DNA from: Adiantum capillus-veneris
Taxonomy: Eukaryota; Streptophyta; Polypodiopsida; Polypodiales; Pteridaceae
Length of the DNA stretch: 64,000 bases
Direction of reading: 5' to 3'
NCBI GenBank assembly: GCA_014529385.2
Contig: CM043947.1
Location: 119,263,391 to 119,327,390, forward strand
Position 1 is the stretch's first letter. Every line of letters begins with the position of its first letter. Of the stretch, positions 47,247 to 57,901 are shown one piece after another. Under the pieces are notes generated by a model. It made no database searches, was not told the origin of the DNA, and worked only from the letters and a program-made list of their open reading frames with translations. Both the position numbers and the translations under genes were made by a program.

Positions 47247-50200
47247 ATGAGTAGCGACGAGGATGTGGGACTGTCCAACCGAAACACCTATCTCTCAACG
47301 AGGGTCTTATGTCCTTGTAATCAATGCAAGCATGCTGTGCGACGGACAAGACGTGTTTCTTTGCAGCACGTTCGCGAATTTGGCGAGTTCGATCCATCTA
47401 TTATAGATCGAGTTGTTGCCAATTATAACTCGTCGGACTCTGACGCTGGCCAACAAGCAGCAATCTTGCAACCCAATAGACGTATTCGCAGGCGCTTTGG
47501 TCAAGCAGCATATGTGAGGCCACAAGATGTAGCCTCTGACAGCTCGGGGGATGATCATGCAGAGCACATTCCCAACGAGGCAATGTTTGAGCCCGAGATT
47601 GATGAAATGATTGAGACGATCATGGATTCAGAAAGGCTTATCTATGATGATATGAAAAGTGAAGCCGATACATCATTGTATAATGGAGCACGTATGTCTA
47701 GATTGAAAGCACTCCTGGTTCTTCTCAACATGCAGGCAAAGTTTGGATGGAGTGACACTAGCGTCACAGCGCTTTTCAGGTGATCTATTACAATTAGTTT
47801 ACTTTAATAGAACTCTAAATGTATAATGATCTGATAGATTTTTACACGACTGTATCATATTTTTATGTTGTGTAGATTGCTGAAAGAGCACATTCTACCA
47901 GCTGACAATGTGATGCCAGATTCCCGAGATGAAGCAAGAAAGATTTTGCGAAACTTGGGGATGGATTACAATTCTATCCACGCTTGTCCTAATGACTGCA
48001 TTCTTTTCAGAGGGGAATACACAGACATGGAGAAGTGTCCGAAATGTGATTCCGAAAGATATCGAGTAGATCTCCATGGGACAAAAATTCCACAAAAGGT
48101 TTTGCGACATTTTCCTTTGCTTCCTCGCATCAAGCATTTCTTCGAATGTAAGTCCATGGCCGCCCTAGCATCATGGCATGAGGAGAATAAATCTTCGGAT
48201 GGTGTGCTACGAATTCCTGCAGATTGCGCAGCCTGGAAACATATAGATGGAACATGGTCGGATTTTGCCAGGGAAGCACGAAATTTGCGCTTAGGCCTGG
48301 CTATGGATGGCGTAAATCCATTTGGTCAAAGATCAACATCTTACAGTGTATGGCCCGTTGTCATCGTCAACTACAACATTCCCCCGTGGTTGACTACGAA
48401 GAAGGGGCACCTATGGCTAAGCTTGATTGTGCCAAGGCGATATAAAGTGGGGAATATGGATGTGTATCTTCGTTCACTATTGGAAGAGCTACAACAATTG
48501 TGGATTGGCATAGAGGTGGTGGATATGAGCCGACACACAGGACGACGGAATGCTTTGATCAGAGGTATTCTAATGTGGACCATGCATGACTATCCCGGGC
48601 TAACAGAATGCTCAGGTGATCTATTGACACTCCTCTCTCAGACACTGTAAATCTTGTTTTTCCCCATAGTTGATCTATTATCATGTGTATACATGCAGGG
48701 CTTCAAACAAGCGGATACAGAGCATGTGTCACATGTGGACCTAGACTGAATGCACGTAGGGCACCCTCACTGAAGAAGCAAATCTACGAAGGTCATCAAG
48801 CGTATCTTCCGGAGAATCATGTGTTACGCGACGGCTTTTTGGGAAGAGAGCCACCAAGGATGTCTGCACAAGCATGGTTAGAGCAGAAGGAGATGTGCGA
48901 TGACGGATTGCCTCCAGGGATGAAGAGACTATCTCTATGGTACGAGTTACCATACTGGCCCCGACTCGTGATCAATCACTTGCTCGATCCAATGCACATA
49001 TTCAAGAATGTGGGTAATCTACTATGGGACCATTTGACCGGCAAGAAAGATACTTTGGGAGCCAGAGTTGACCTTAGAAATGTGGATCGTATGGAGCAAT
49101 ATTGGCCGCAAACAGCGTCTGATGGATCGATAAAACTTCCTAAAGCACCATGGATTTTCACAGGAGCCCAAGAACGCAAAGTAAAAGAGGCCATTCGATC
49201 TTTGCGGACCCCCACTGGCGTAATGCACTCGCTCCGAACGTGTTTTACTAAAGAAGGAAAGCTTACCGGTTTGAAGTCACACGATTGGCATAAAATGTGT
49301 CAGGTACGTTCATAGTGGACTTTAATATCATTGCATAAAATGTGGACTTTAATATCATTGCTGCACATACTTTACAGTTTATTTTACCGGTTGCCATTGA
49401 GGGATGTTTGTCTCTCGACATCCGTAACACAATCTACAAACTTGCAAAGCTGGTGCAATGGATCTCACAAAAGGAGATCGACGTAGACTCCATACCATTC
49501 GCCAAACTAAATGCTGCGGAGCTTGTGTGCATGTTTGAGAAACATTTTCCTACTACAATACTAACCATTCAGGTGCATCTTCTTATTCACATAGTTGATG
49601 AGGTGGAAATAGCTGGCACAGTTCATTCCAGATGGATGTTCTTCTTAGAGCGTTTCATGAAAACGCTTAAGGGATATGTGCGTCAAAAGGCACGTCCGGA
49701 GGGTAGCATGGCAGAAGGTTGGTTGGTATCAGAGTCCCTAGTGTACATTGGAGAGTGGCTAGACGGATTTGATAAATCCCGGGACACGCTATGGCGAACC
49801 ATAGATGATGAGCGCATATCTGGGATTGTCATGTGCAATCTCGGTGTTGAGAAGAAGATGACGGAAGATCTAGAGACTAAAATCAACCGATTTTGCATGC
49901 TTCACAATCCAGTGATGCAAAAGTGGATTTCACAATATGAGGATGCAAAGCAAGAGCGACAAAGGGCACGAATCGAGTGGAGACGGGGAAGACGACCACC
50001 GATGCACTATCCAGCGGTTCTGGAGAGCCTACCAACCTTCATGAGCTTAAGATGGTTGCACAACCAATTGAAAAGCACACAACAATGCGGTGACGAAGTG
50101 ACTGAAGAAGAGTGGGAGTACTCTCGGGGTTGCGCGACCAAGGTAAGTTTGCAATGTACGACTAGCAAGTGACTTTATTTATAAACGTTTGAACGGCCAC

Positions 50201-50975
50201 TCATAATCTTTGTTCGTTGTAGTATAAGTCATACACAGCAGCATGGTGTAAAGGTCGACATTTTAGGGTGGAACGAATCGACAAAAAGCGTTTTACTCAA
50301 GATTGTGGAATCATGGCAAAATTTGAACAGTCTAGTCGACGACGTTCCTCTGATGCAGATCCCGTGGTGGCGGAACTCACTTACTTCGGCACGCTGCAAG
50401 AGATTTTGAGGATCGATTACAGAGGATTTTTTGTCGACTTGTTCGACGTGCAATGGTTCAAGATAATCATGGAGGGTCGAAACGCTACTGTGCGTAGAGG
50501 AGAGTCTGGTTTTCTTGAGGTGGATTCTACTAAGAAATGGACTGACCTAAGAGACACTTTCGTACTACCCGAGCATTGTGAACAAGTAAGTATATAAATA
50601 GTTAACATCCCCCTTTTACAAGTTATGTGCTTGAAAGCTCTCATGTAAGTTATGTGGCTCTGACAGGTAGTATTTCATCCTACAAAGTCTACATCAAACT
50701 GGTGGTACGTCATAGAGGTAGCCCCTCGTAGTGCAAGGACGTATGAAGGCTACCATGTGCCAATCACAACGACATCAATGGAGGAGATCAGAGAAGATGC
50801 TCAATCAGAAGCCGCTGCGGTGGTGCCAGACGAGCATCAAGATGCTACTACTCTATATGGGGTGCATGCAGAGGAGCTACAAAATGAAACAGAGGATATG
50901 TGTTTAAACGGTGAGCTCTATATAGATATAGGAAGTTATGCTGAGTTATGCGAGGATGAGAGAGAGATCTCTTAA
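47247..50975 (+). CDS. CACTA-2 transposase (Tnp2 / Transposase_21 type), six exons
   Basis: Exons 47247-47779, 47876-48615, 48699-49303, 49378-50142, 50223-50585 and 50667-50975 have GT-AG boundaries in matching phase and give one open frame of 1104 codons plus stop. N terminus: a Cys-containing transposase-associated domain (RVLCPCNQCKHAVRRTRRVS). Exons 2-3 hold the Tnp2 DDE domain, with RLGLAMDGVNPFGQRSTSYS (first Asp) and ELPYWPRLVINHLLDPMHIF (second Asp in LDPMHI). Exon 4 is the DUF4218-like region (EGSMAEGWLVSESLVYIGEW). Exons 5-6 are the DUF4216-like C terminus (DVQWFKIIMEGRNATVRRGE). Tnp2 proteins cut the CACTA ends. The ATG at 47247 follows an AT-rich leader and is the first in frame. 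Confidence 0.9.
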
Positions 50976-51247
50976 AGCCACAAATATTGTATTTGAACAA
51001 TTTTGCTCCGTGCTGTAAAAGCTCTAGCTCTCTAAGTAGCTTCCATGGTGTGTAACGCTCTTTTCTACTCGCGCTCACATCTTTTGATTGAAAATTCTGA
51101 GTTTTCGACTTGCCTCTTCTATCACTCGATTCATTGCGTCATTGTATTTATATGCGTCATTACGTCATTGTATTTAATGGTCTTTGCGTCATTGTCTACT
51201 CTATTCATTCAATATTAAGTTTAAATATTCGTGTGTTTAATGCAGGT

Positions 51248-52561
51248 ATGGATGATGAGGAGTTTCTTTCTTCTTTGTCACCGCAGCAGAGACAGTGGTA
51301 CGTGGAGCGTCATCGCTCTGGCGCATCATCGCGCGTTCCTACACCATCCGCATCTCCCTCTCTTTCGGAGCATTCGGCGCGCTCCGAAGCTTCGGCGTCG
51401 ACGAGACGAGCGTCACACTCGTCTAGACACCGGCGCTCTAGTGGTGGCGGTGGCGGTTGTTGTGGGGATTCCGCCACCGATGCCTCCACACCGCCTCGTG
51501 TTCGACGAGGCTCTTTACCCTCCCCTTCTTTGCCCGCCCCCACACCAGCCACAGCATCGCCGTCTACGTCAGGTTTTGCACGACTGACTGTTCCTAGAAG
51601 CTACACACCTCTACCTACTCCGCCAGGAGCCACCCCACTCGACACTCCTCGCTTCGGCGCCCAGACGCCGATGGAGACACCTGACGTCCGTACCCCCATC
51701 GACACGCCGCTAGAGACCCCTGCCGGGACACCCAGGTTCACGCGTCACCGGCCAGAGGGCTTGCCTTACTCCGTCGACATCAGCGGCGGCATCATCATGG
51801 ATGATGACGGCAAGAAGGTGATCTCGCGCATGCGTGGTCTTTGCTCTCAGCTGTTTAGACACTATATACTAAACAAATGGAGTGAAGTACCAAGTGATTT
51901 AAAAAACAGAGTCATCAGCATACTTCATGATGAGTTTCCCGTTCCAACACGGGATCAGCGCTTCAATGAAGACCTGATGAAGATTCGAATTGGCGAATAC
52001 TGCAAACACAAGCGTTCCGAAGTGCAAAAAGCAATCAAGAATGGGTGGAATAGGCCAGATTGGCTGGCCAAAGAAGATTGGAAGAATGCGAAGAAAGCAG
52101 CGCGCGAGAATCCCGACAAGTGGAAGCAACAAAAGGATGCAGCCAGAGCGCGAGTAGAGGCAGGGAGCTCGCACCACTTGGGGAGCGGTGGATGGGCATC
52201 ATTTGAGGCCGATTTTGTAAGTCTTTTCACATTGCTCTTTATGCATGTTCGATAGTTTAGGGTTTATGAGTTTTTTAGTTCTAACATAATGAAATCTTTG
52301 TATGTTTTGACAGTGGTCGATGACAGGACGTGATCCCACACCGTACGAGCGCGAGTACGCAGGCAGGAAGGGCTTAAACGCCCTGATGGACATTCTCAGT
52401 TCTCGCGGCGGCATGGTTAGTATTAGGGTTTACTCTTTTTTATTTTTTGTATTGTTTTATAAATGTCGTTATATGTTTATACTTACTGAAAGCTGTCTTA
52501 TTGTCTTTTTTTGCAGAATCCGACAGATACGCCGCTTGGACGCGATGAGACGTCTGATTAG
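51248..52561 (+). CDS. CACTA-2 second protein (Transposase_24 / TNPA-like), three exons
   Basis: Exons 51248-52216, 52314-52415 and 52517-52561 join in phase 0 to 371 codons. The N-terminal ~110 residues are Ser/Arg/Pro-rich with a GGGGGCCGDSATDAST run. A Pro-Thr repeat follows (TPLPTPPGATPLDTPRFG, METPDV, IDTPLETPAGTP). The C-terminal half (ISGGIIMDDDGKKVISRMRG, HYILNKWSEVPSDLKNRVIS, EYCKHKRSEVQKAIKNGWNR) matches the plant Transposase_24 family. In En/Spm the equivalent TNPA binds subterminal motifs; here the likely target is the GCGACGC array. The start follows an intron-like TGCAG, so a leader exon is possible. Confidence 0.85.
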
Positions 52562-52919
52562 ACGACGTCAGTTTAGCCGTAGCTAGATAGCATTAGTTTA
52601 GGGTTTCTCATAGCTTATGTATCATGAGACGGATTTTATACGTCTTTTTGAACCATGTATATTATTACATTTGTCACCGCAATTCCTTTTGCCAATCAAT
52701 TCTTTATGCCTATGATGTTGTACAATTGTCATTATTACATTTGCCAATCAATTCAGTTTGTCTATGATGTGTACAATTGTCAATTTTGCAAACAATGCGT
52801 CTTGTGGGTGACAATTTTTGGTCTATTATTTACCTTTGCACTTTTTTTAAAAAGTGAATCAAGTACAATATGGTTGATGGGTGGCAGGGTATTCAATGCC
52901 CTGCCACCAAAAAAATATT

Positions 52920-53125
52920 CTCTCAGGCGTCGCTATAAGCGTCGCTATTTATGGCTCTGTAGCGTCGCTATATGCGTCGCTATACTCTTCTGTGAGAGCG
53001 TCGCTATCTGCGTCGCTATAGGCGTCGCTATATAGCGACGCTCATAACGACGCCTATAGCGACACAGATAGCGACGCTCTCGTAGCGACGCTTTTAGCGA
53101 CGGTTATAGCGACGCCGGGGGTTAT
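52920..53125 (+). repeat. CACTA-2 3' subterminal palindromic motif array
   Basis: About seven GCGTCGCTA-type motifs in one orientation (52928-53033) are followed by about seven TAGCGACGC-type motifs in the opposite orientation (53034-53118). The whole block could fold into a long hairpin centred near 53034. Confidence 0.85.
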
Positions 53126-53185
53126 AAAAACCCAGTGTATTTCCGTCGCTAAGAGCGTCACAAGAGCACACAACCTCTTGTAGTG

Positions 53186-53629
53186 TCATGCTATGCTCCA
53201 CCACCATCTAGTAGCTTTGGGAAGGGCTTGACACATGCACAGATCTCTCGACACCATGTCAAAAGGGCTTCTACCTCAACCTGTGAATAGAGCGTATTTC
53301 GATATGATTTAAGTTGTCTTCACATTGCTTGATGATGTGGTAGAGAGCTTCAACATGACCTACTGTGCCCACCATAGGGTGCGACGTTGTTGGGGTGGTT
53401 GTCCACCATACGTGTGGGCAATGTAGAGAGATAATAATGTTTAGGGCTTAAATTAAACACCAAATTCAAGTCTTGCACGTCTATTTTTCATGGCTTGTGT
53501 TTTTTAATTCTAAATAATTACCACAAGAAATAATGACATATATATCTCTTCTTTGTCCACTTTTCATAGCTTCAAATCTTTTCTAATTTTAGGTGAGCAC
53601 AGATCTCTTCCTTTGTTTGTCTCTCCAAT

Positions 53630-53630
<1 letters not shown>
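53186..53630. other. Flank of CACTA-2, no recognised gene
   Basis: AT-rich, short frames only. Right-hand continuation of the CACTA-2 target sequence. Confidence 0.4.
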
Positions 53631-53632
<2 letters not shown>

Positions 53633-53667
<35 letters not shown>

Positions 53668-54009
53668 GAAATGAAATGTTATATTAACGTCTTCAAAAGG
53701 CCACAATGACCAATGAGACCTGAAAGTTACAAAGTGGTGGATCTGATACAAAGTCAGAGTAACAAAATAAAATAACCTAACAACAGTACAAAACAAAGAT
53801 ATATACTATGGGGTCCTAAGTTGGTTGATGTGAGTCAGACAAAAAACTAAGCAGAATAATGGGCGGCTTGTTGGGATAGCTGAATCACAGGAGATCTAGC
53901 ATCGGTCGTTGGCGAAATCTCATGAAATGAAATGTTATATTAACGTCTTCAAAGGTCCATAATGACCTATGAGACGAGAGAGAGAGAGGGGGGGGGGGGG
54001 GGGGGGGGG
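53633..54009 (-). mobile_element. LINE-like 3' ends attached to (GA)n and poly-G tracts
   Basis: Two copies (53665-53920 and 53925-53974) of a family read on the minus strand as GGTCTCATTGGTCATTGTGG, CCTTTTGAAGACGTTAATAT and AACATTTCATTTC, then (TC)n. The layout of unique 3' sequence, AATATAA-type end and simple-repeat tail with variable 5' truncation suggests a non-LTR retrotransposon 3' end. A poly-G run lies at 53989-54009. Confidence 0.45.
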
Positions 54010-54268
54010 AAGAGGGAATGGTGCTATATTACAATCAAAAGGCTCATGTGACACCAAAGCAATAAGTATGGCTACTCAATTTTATGCTTCAAGAAATGGC
54101 TCCCCATTATAACCATAACACATGAAATACAAGTCAGGAAAACCGTGGGCCGCTTTCACCAAAATGAGTATCCACTTGCTATCTACAAAATCACCCGATG
54201 AACTGAGGTTTCTAAAGTGAAAAAGTCTTTAAAGGTTGAAAAAGTGAGCACTCCAATGAGTGACCCTA

Positions 54269-57200
54269 TCAAGAATTTCTTATTCCTCTCTTAAAACAAG
54301 TAGGCATGACATTTGCATCATTGGCATTTTGAATTGGAGACCATTCATGAAGCACCTCCAAACATGTTTCCAAATCCTGCCACTTGTTTTCTCCTTGAAC
54401 ATTCCAATAATCCGTGGTTGGATCCCTCCTCAAAAACCCTAGCTTGACTGATTTTTGTTTTGTATTTATATTGAACACGATAGCAACCTTGAAAGATGGA
54501 GTAGACATGGAGGAGCTGCTTACAACCAATACTACATCTCCTATTTCCACCCATGGCCGTGCACATCCAACCTTGCCAGGTTGTAGCAACCAAGTTCAAA
54601 AAATGGTGTCGCTCATTTCATATATCACCTTGTTCTGGGTATTGCGCAAGGGTAGAAAGAAGCACTTGTGTAGTATGGTGTATGTTGGTAAAAGACACTT
54701 CTTTTTGCGAGAAAAATCCACATCACTGATCACTCTCATCCCAGTGACCTTATCAAGTTGAAGAGCATCTATTCCCTTGCCTCCATTTATAAACTCCCCA
54801 ATCAAGAACAACTCAATGCCTCTGTTATGCTCATGTGACAAGAAACCGGTGATCTTGCATACACCCCTTGCTTTATTTTGATGTTCTAAATTAGTATTTC
54901 TGCCTAAAGTGATCACCACATTGTCTTTTGCTTCATATCGCTCGCCGCATATGTATACTTTTGAGTAGGAAAATCCCTCTAGATGAATATATTGTTGGCC
55001 CCAATAACTCTTCAAAGAAATTATCTCCCAACCTTCAAGAGCCCTTTTTGTTGCTTTCAAACCATGTAGAGCGATTCCCTTTCTCTGAATCATGCTCAAG
55101 CAATGACATGGGCCAAGCCTTTGAGCATTCTTGTACAATTGTGTTGCTTGACCTTCAGAGGATGCAATTGCTAAGCACAACAGATGCCATCTTTCACAAG
55201 TTCCTAGCTCCATGCTAGCCTTTGAAAAACCTTGCGGCAATAAAAGAGTCTCATGTATGCATGAGAGTATCCTCTCTGAAGGTGACAATCCATCCTTCTC
55301 AATCTCCAACTGTTGCAAGGTTCTTGATAAAAGCGCTCGAGTGTGATAATGAGTGTACGTTAACTCATTGAACATGTTATTGGTTGGAATCTCTACAATT
55401 CCCAACACGTTTCTCTCAAACTGGTAGCACCAAAGTCCATCATGGCTACTGTGGCGTATTATGTCATCAAACAACTCTCCAGAACCTATATACAAAGATT
55501 GACGTTATTTTAGGTCTCCATGTTATATAAGGAGTGCTTATTATATTTGTGGTGAATAGAAACATACACACCTGCCACGTGCTCTAGAGGAGAAACAGTC
55601 TCTCCTCCCTCTTCATCCATAATAATTCTCCATGCTGAAAGTAGTTTTCGGGTAGCATTGATGGTATCCAAAGTCCAACCATGAGTACGTGTGTAGTTGT
55701 AGAAGATATGAGCTACGTCAACCAAAATCATTCCCACATCTCTCAATGTCTTCTCAATGTCTGGAACATTATTTAAAATGTGTGGTAAACACCATTGAAT
55801 AAACTTTTGATGCTCTTCTGCAATAAAATTTCCGTGGTGTCTAGTAGCATGCAACGGCCATCGTCCACTTCTGCGAAGTGTTCGGGGAATTGCAGCAGTA
55901 ACTTCATATATTGCATGAGTGATGGATGTTTTCATGCCATTGCTAGCCTTTAAAAATAGCTGTTTAGTATACTTCTTGAAAATGTTCAGTGCAAGAATGT
56001 GCATCACATCATACACAAGATCCAAACTAATATCAAAGCCATAGAGATGGTACAACCTCCAGAGTGGTGATTCTCCTGTTAGTCCTGCATTGGATAGAGT
56101 AGCGTTATACTCCTCCTTCGTTTGTTTTTGTCTTGAAAGTCTCATAGCTTCAAACATCTCTGTTGCAGTCCTCTTTTCTAGTGGGTAGCGAGCAATATAT
56201 TTATTCTTTGTGTATACGTACTTTGGAATGCATACCCCTTGAGTGATTTGCTTCATGTGAGGCTTATCCCGTCTACACCCGTTCTTGCCCCCATCCTTCA
56301 AACATCCTAGTTTACACTGGGCTGGGTGATCGCCTGTCCATGACATGAGAATTGCCCTTAGAATGCAAGAACGATATGCTATGTCCAAAGAGTTGTCAAA
56401 TATGGCCGTTGGTGGATAGTTAAAATTGATGGAGAACCCATCAACAAAAGCCGACTCAAGTTCACATATTAAAGGCTCTAAAAGGTATGGAAGAATATTT
56501 CCATGTTTCTTTTCTAACTTCAATAAGCTGAGTGGAAAAAATAGCACTGGCAAAGGTCCAATAATTGAGTTTTTGCCACCGTTGAGGACCACCACTTCAA
56601 CAACCCCACTATCTTTCGGCTTGGTTGAAGCCGTTTGAAAGCCATCCCAATGGCACATGAGTGCAAAATTTCGAGGATCCCCCTAAAAAAACATGAAAGT
56701 TATGGGCATGATAAACATTGCTAAGATGAATACTATTCAAATTGATTGCAATATTGTCTCACCTTGACCATTCTTCTTGGCACTTTGATATTTGTTGCAC
56801 AATGTGAGCATAAGAACTCATATTCCTTGGTAATCTCATTCCAATTGTTGTTTAGCTCCGGACTACGCAAGGCGGTTGGAAAAGTCCGATAATACATGGC
56901 ACAAAAACTATTGGGACACTTAGCTGGAATCTCCCACTCTTTATGTGGGTTCCAAAAGTCTTTGCACATTCTTATTTTTTCCCCATCCCAGTAATCGTTG
57001 ATAACATTGGTAGAGGTTGAACTGTCTGCTTGCCAATTACTTCTTGCCCGCCACATTGTAAGAAAATCATGACAAAACTCCTCGCACTGACATAGAAGAC
57101 GCAATTGCTCGATAAACGAGATGTACTCAAATCGCACCATGTTTTTTCGCTCCTTGCCACAGACATCACAACGTCCACAGCATGTCTCACAATTTCTCTT

Positions 57201-57668
57201 GTGCTTATTCCTTGAAGAGGACGGAGAACATGTACATGGTAAAACATTCCCCACGTATATATCCTCTGCATCCGGGGGGAAAAGAGTGGGCTTGTGTTGT
57301 TTTTCATCCTTGCCTATACAAAGTCGCCACTGTGCAGTTTTTAAAAGCCCCTTCTCTTTATATCGAGCAAACACCTGCGTAATAGTTTGTGGTAAGGTGC
57401 TGTCTACTCCTGGAAAGTCTTTATCCATGACAATTTCTAAGAGTGACCTATTCTGCCTTTTTTTCATAGACCGTTTTCCCTTTCCCTTTCTATTTGGGGG
57501 GAATATCATTCTCAATATTACATCTTGTGCAAGCAAAGGTGAATGAAAACTATCCAGATTGGATTGTAGGCTCAACACCCAGCTCTCAAGCTCACCCCGC
57601 AAAAGGGAACCTCTCTCTGAGGATGAACATGCCAATACTTGATCGCTATCCTCAACACATGGCTCCAT
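54269..57668 (-). CDS. CACTA-related, non-Tnp2 DDE transposase (multi-exon)
   Basis: Exons 57668-56763, 56682-55572 and 55485 to about 54626 join in phase with GT-AG introns; a further exon (about 54575-54269) is likely, after a donor in CAAG|GTGATAT. Exon 1 is Cys-rich, with CTCSPSSSRNKHKRNCETCC plus CDVCGKE, and a second CxxC pair before its end. Exon 2 holds WDGFQ (first Asp) followed by LPYLLEPLICELESAFVDGF, then LMSWTGDHPAQCKLGCL and FDISLDLVYDVMHILALNIF (second Asp in DVMH), a DDE pattern that parallels Tnp2 (SDGFNPF … LDVMHI). Exon 3 has DGLWCYQFERNVLGIVEIP. It is not the En/Spm plant type; it resembles fungal/animal-like CACTA relatives. The start may lie upstream, because ATG follows an AG acceptor-like site. 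Confidence 0.7.
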
Positions 57669-57901
57669 TAGTCCTACATCACATAAACATACACAATTTG
57701 CTCACTTTGCTTGGTAGGTTGATTAAAAAAAATGGAAACAAAATGTATAAACCACTCTTCAAATATACAAATTGAAATTGAATAGAAAAAGGTTGTGTCC
57801 ATCAATCACAATTCAAAGATACATACTCACATACAAAATGAATGAGCAAAAAACAATCATATTTGTCTTATAAAGTCAATGAAGTTGATGTCTCATGCCA
57901 T

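Larger units (their letters stand above)
45569..53185 (+). mobile_element. CACTA-2: complete, apparently autonomous CACTA transposon
   Basis: 7617 bp bounded by CACTACAAGAGGCT and AACCTCTTGTAGTG, with target duplication TCA at 45566-45568 and 53186-53188. It encodes an uninterrupted Tnp2-type transposase and an uninterrupted Transposase_24-type protein, both on the plus strand with consensus GT-AG introns. Subterminal GCGACGC arrays flank both ends. It carries a HIPP fragment and a SINE-like repeat in the leader, both shared with CACTA-1. Confidence 0.95.
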
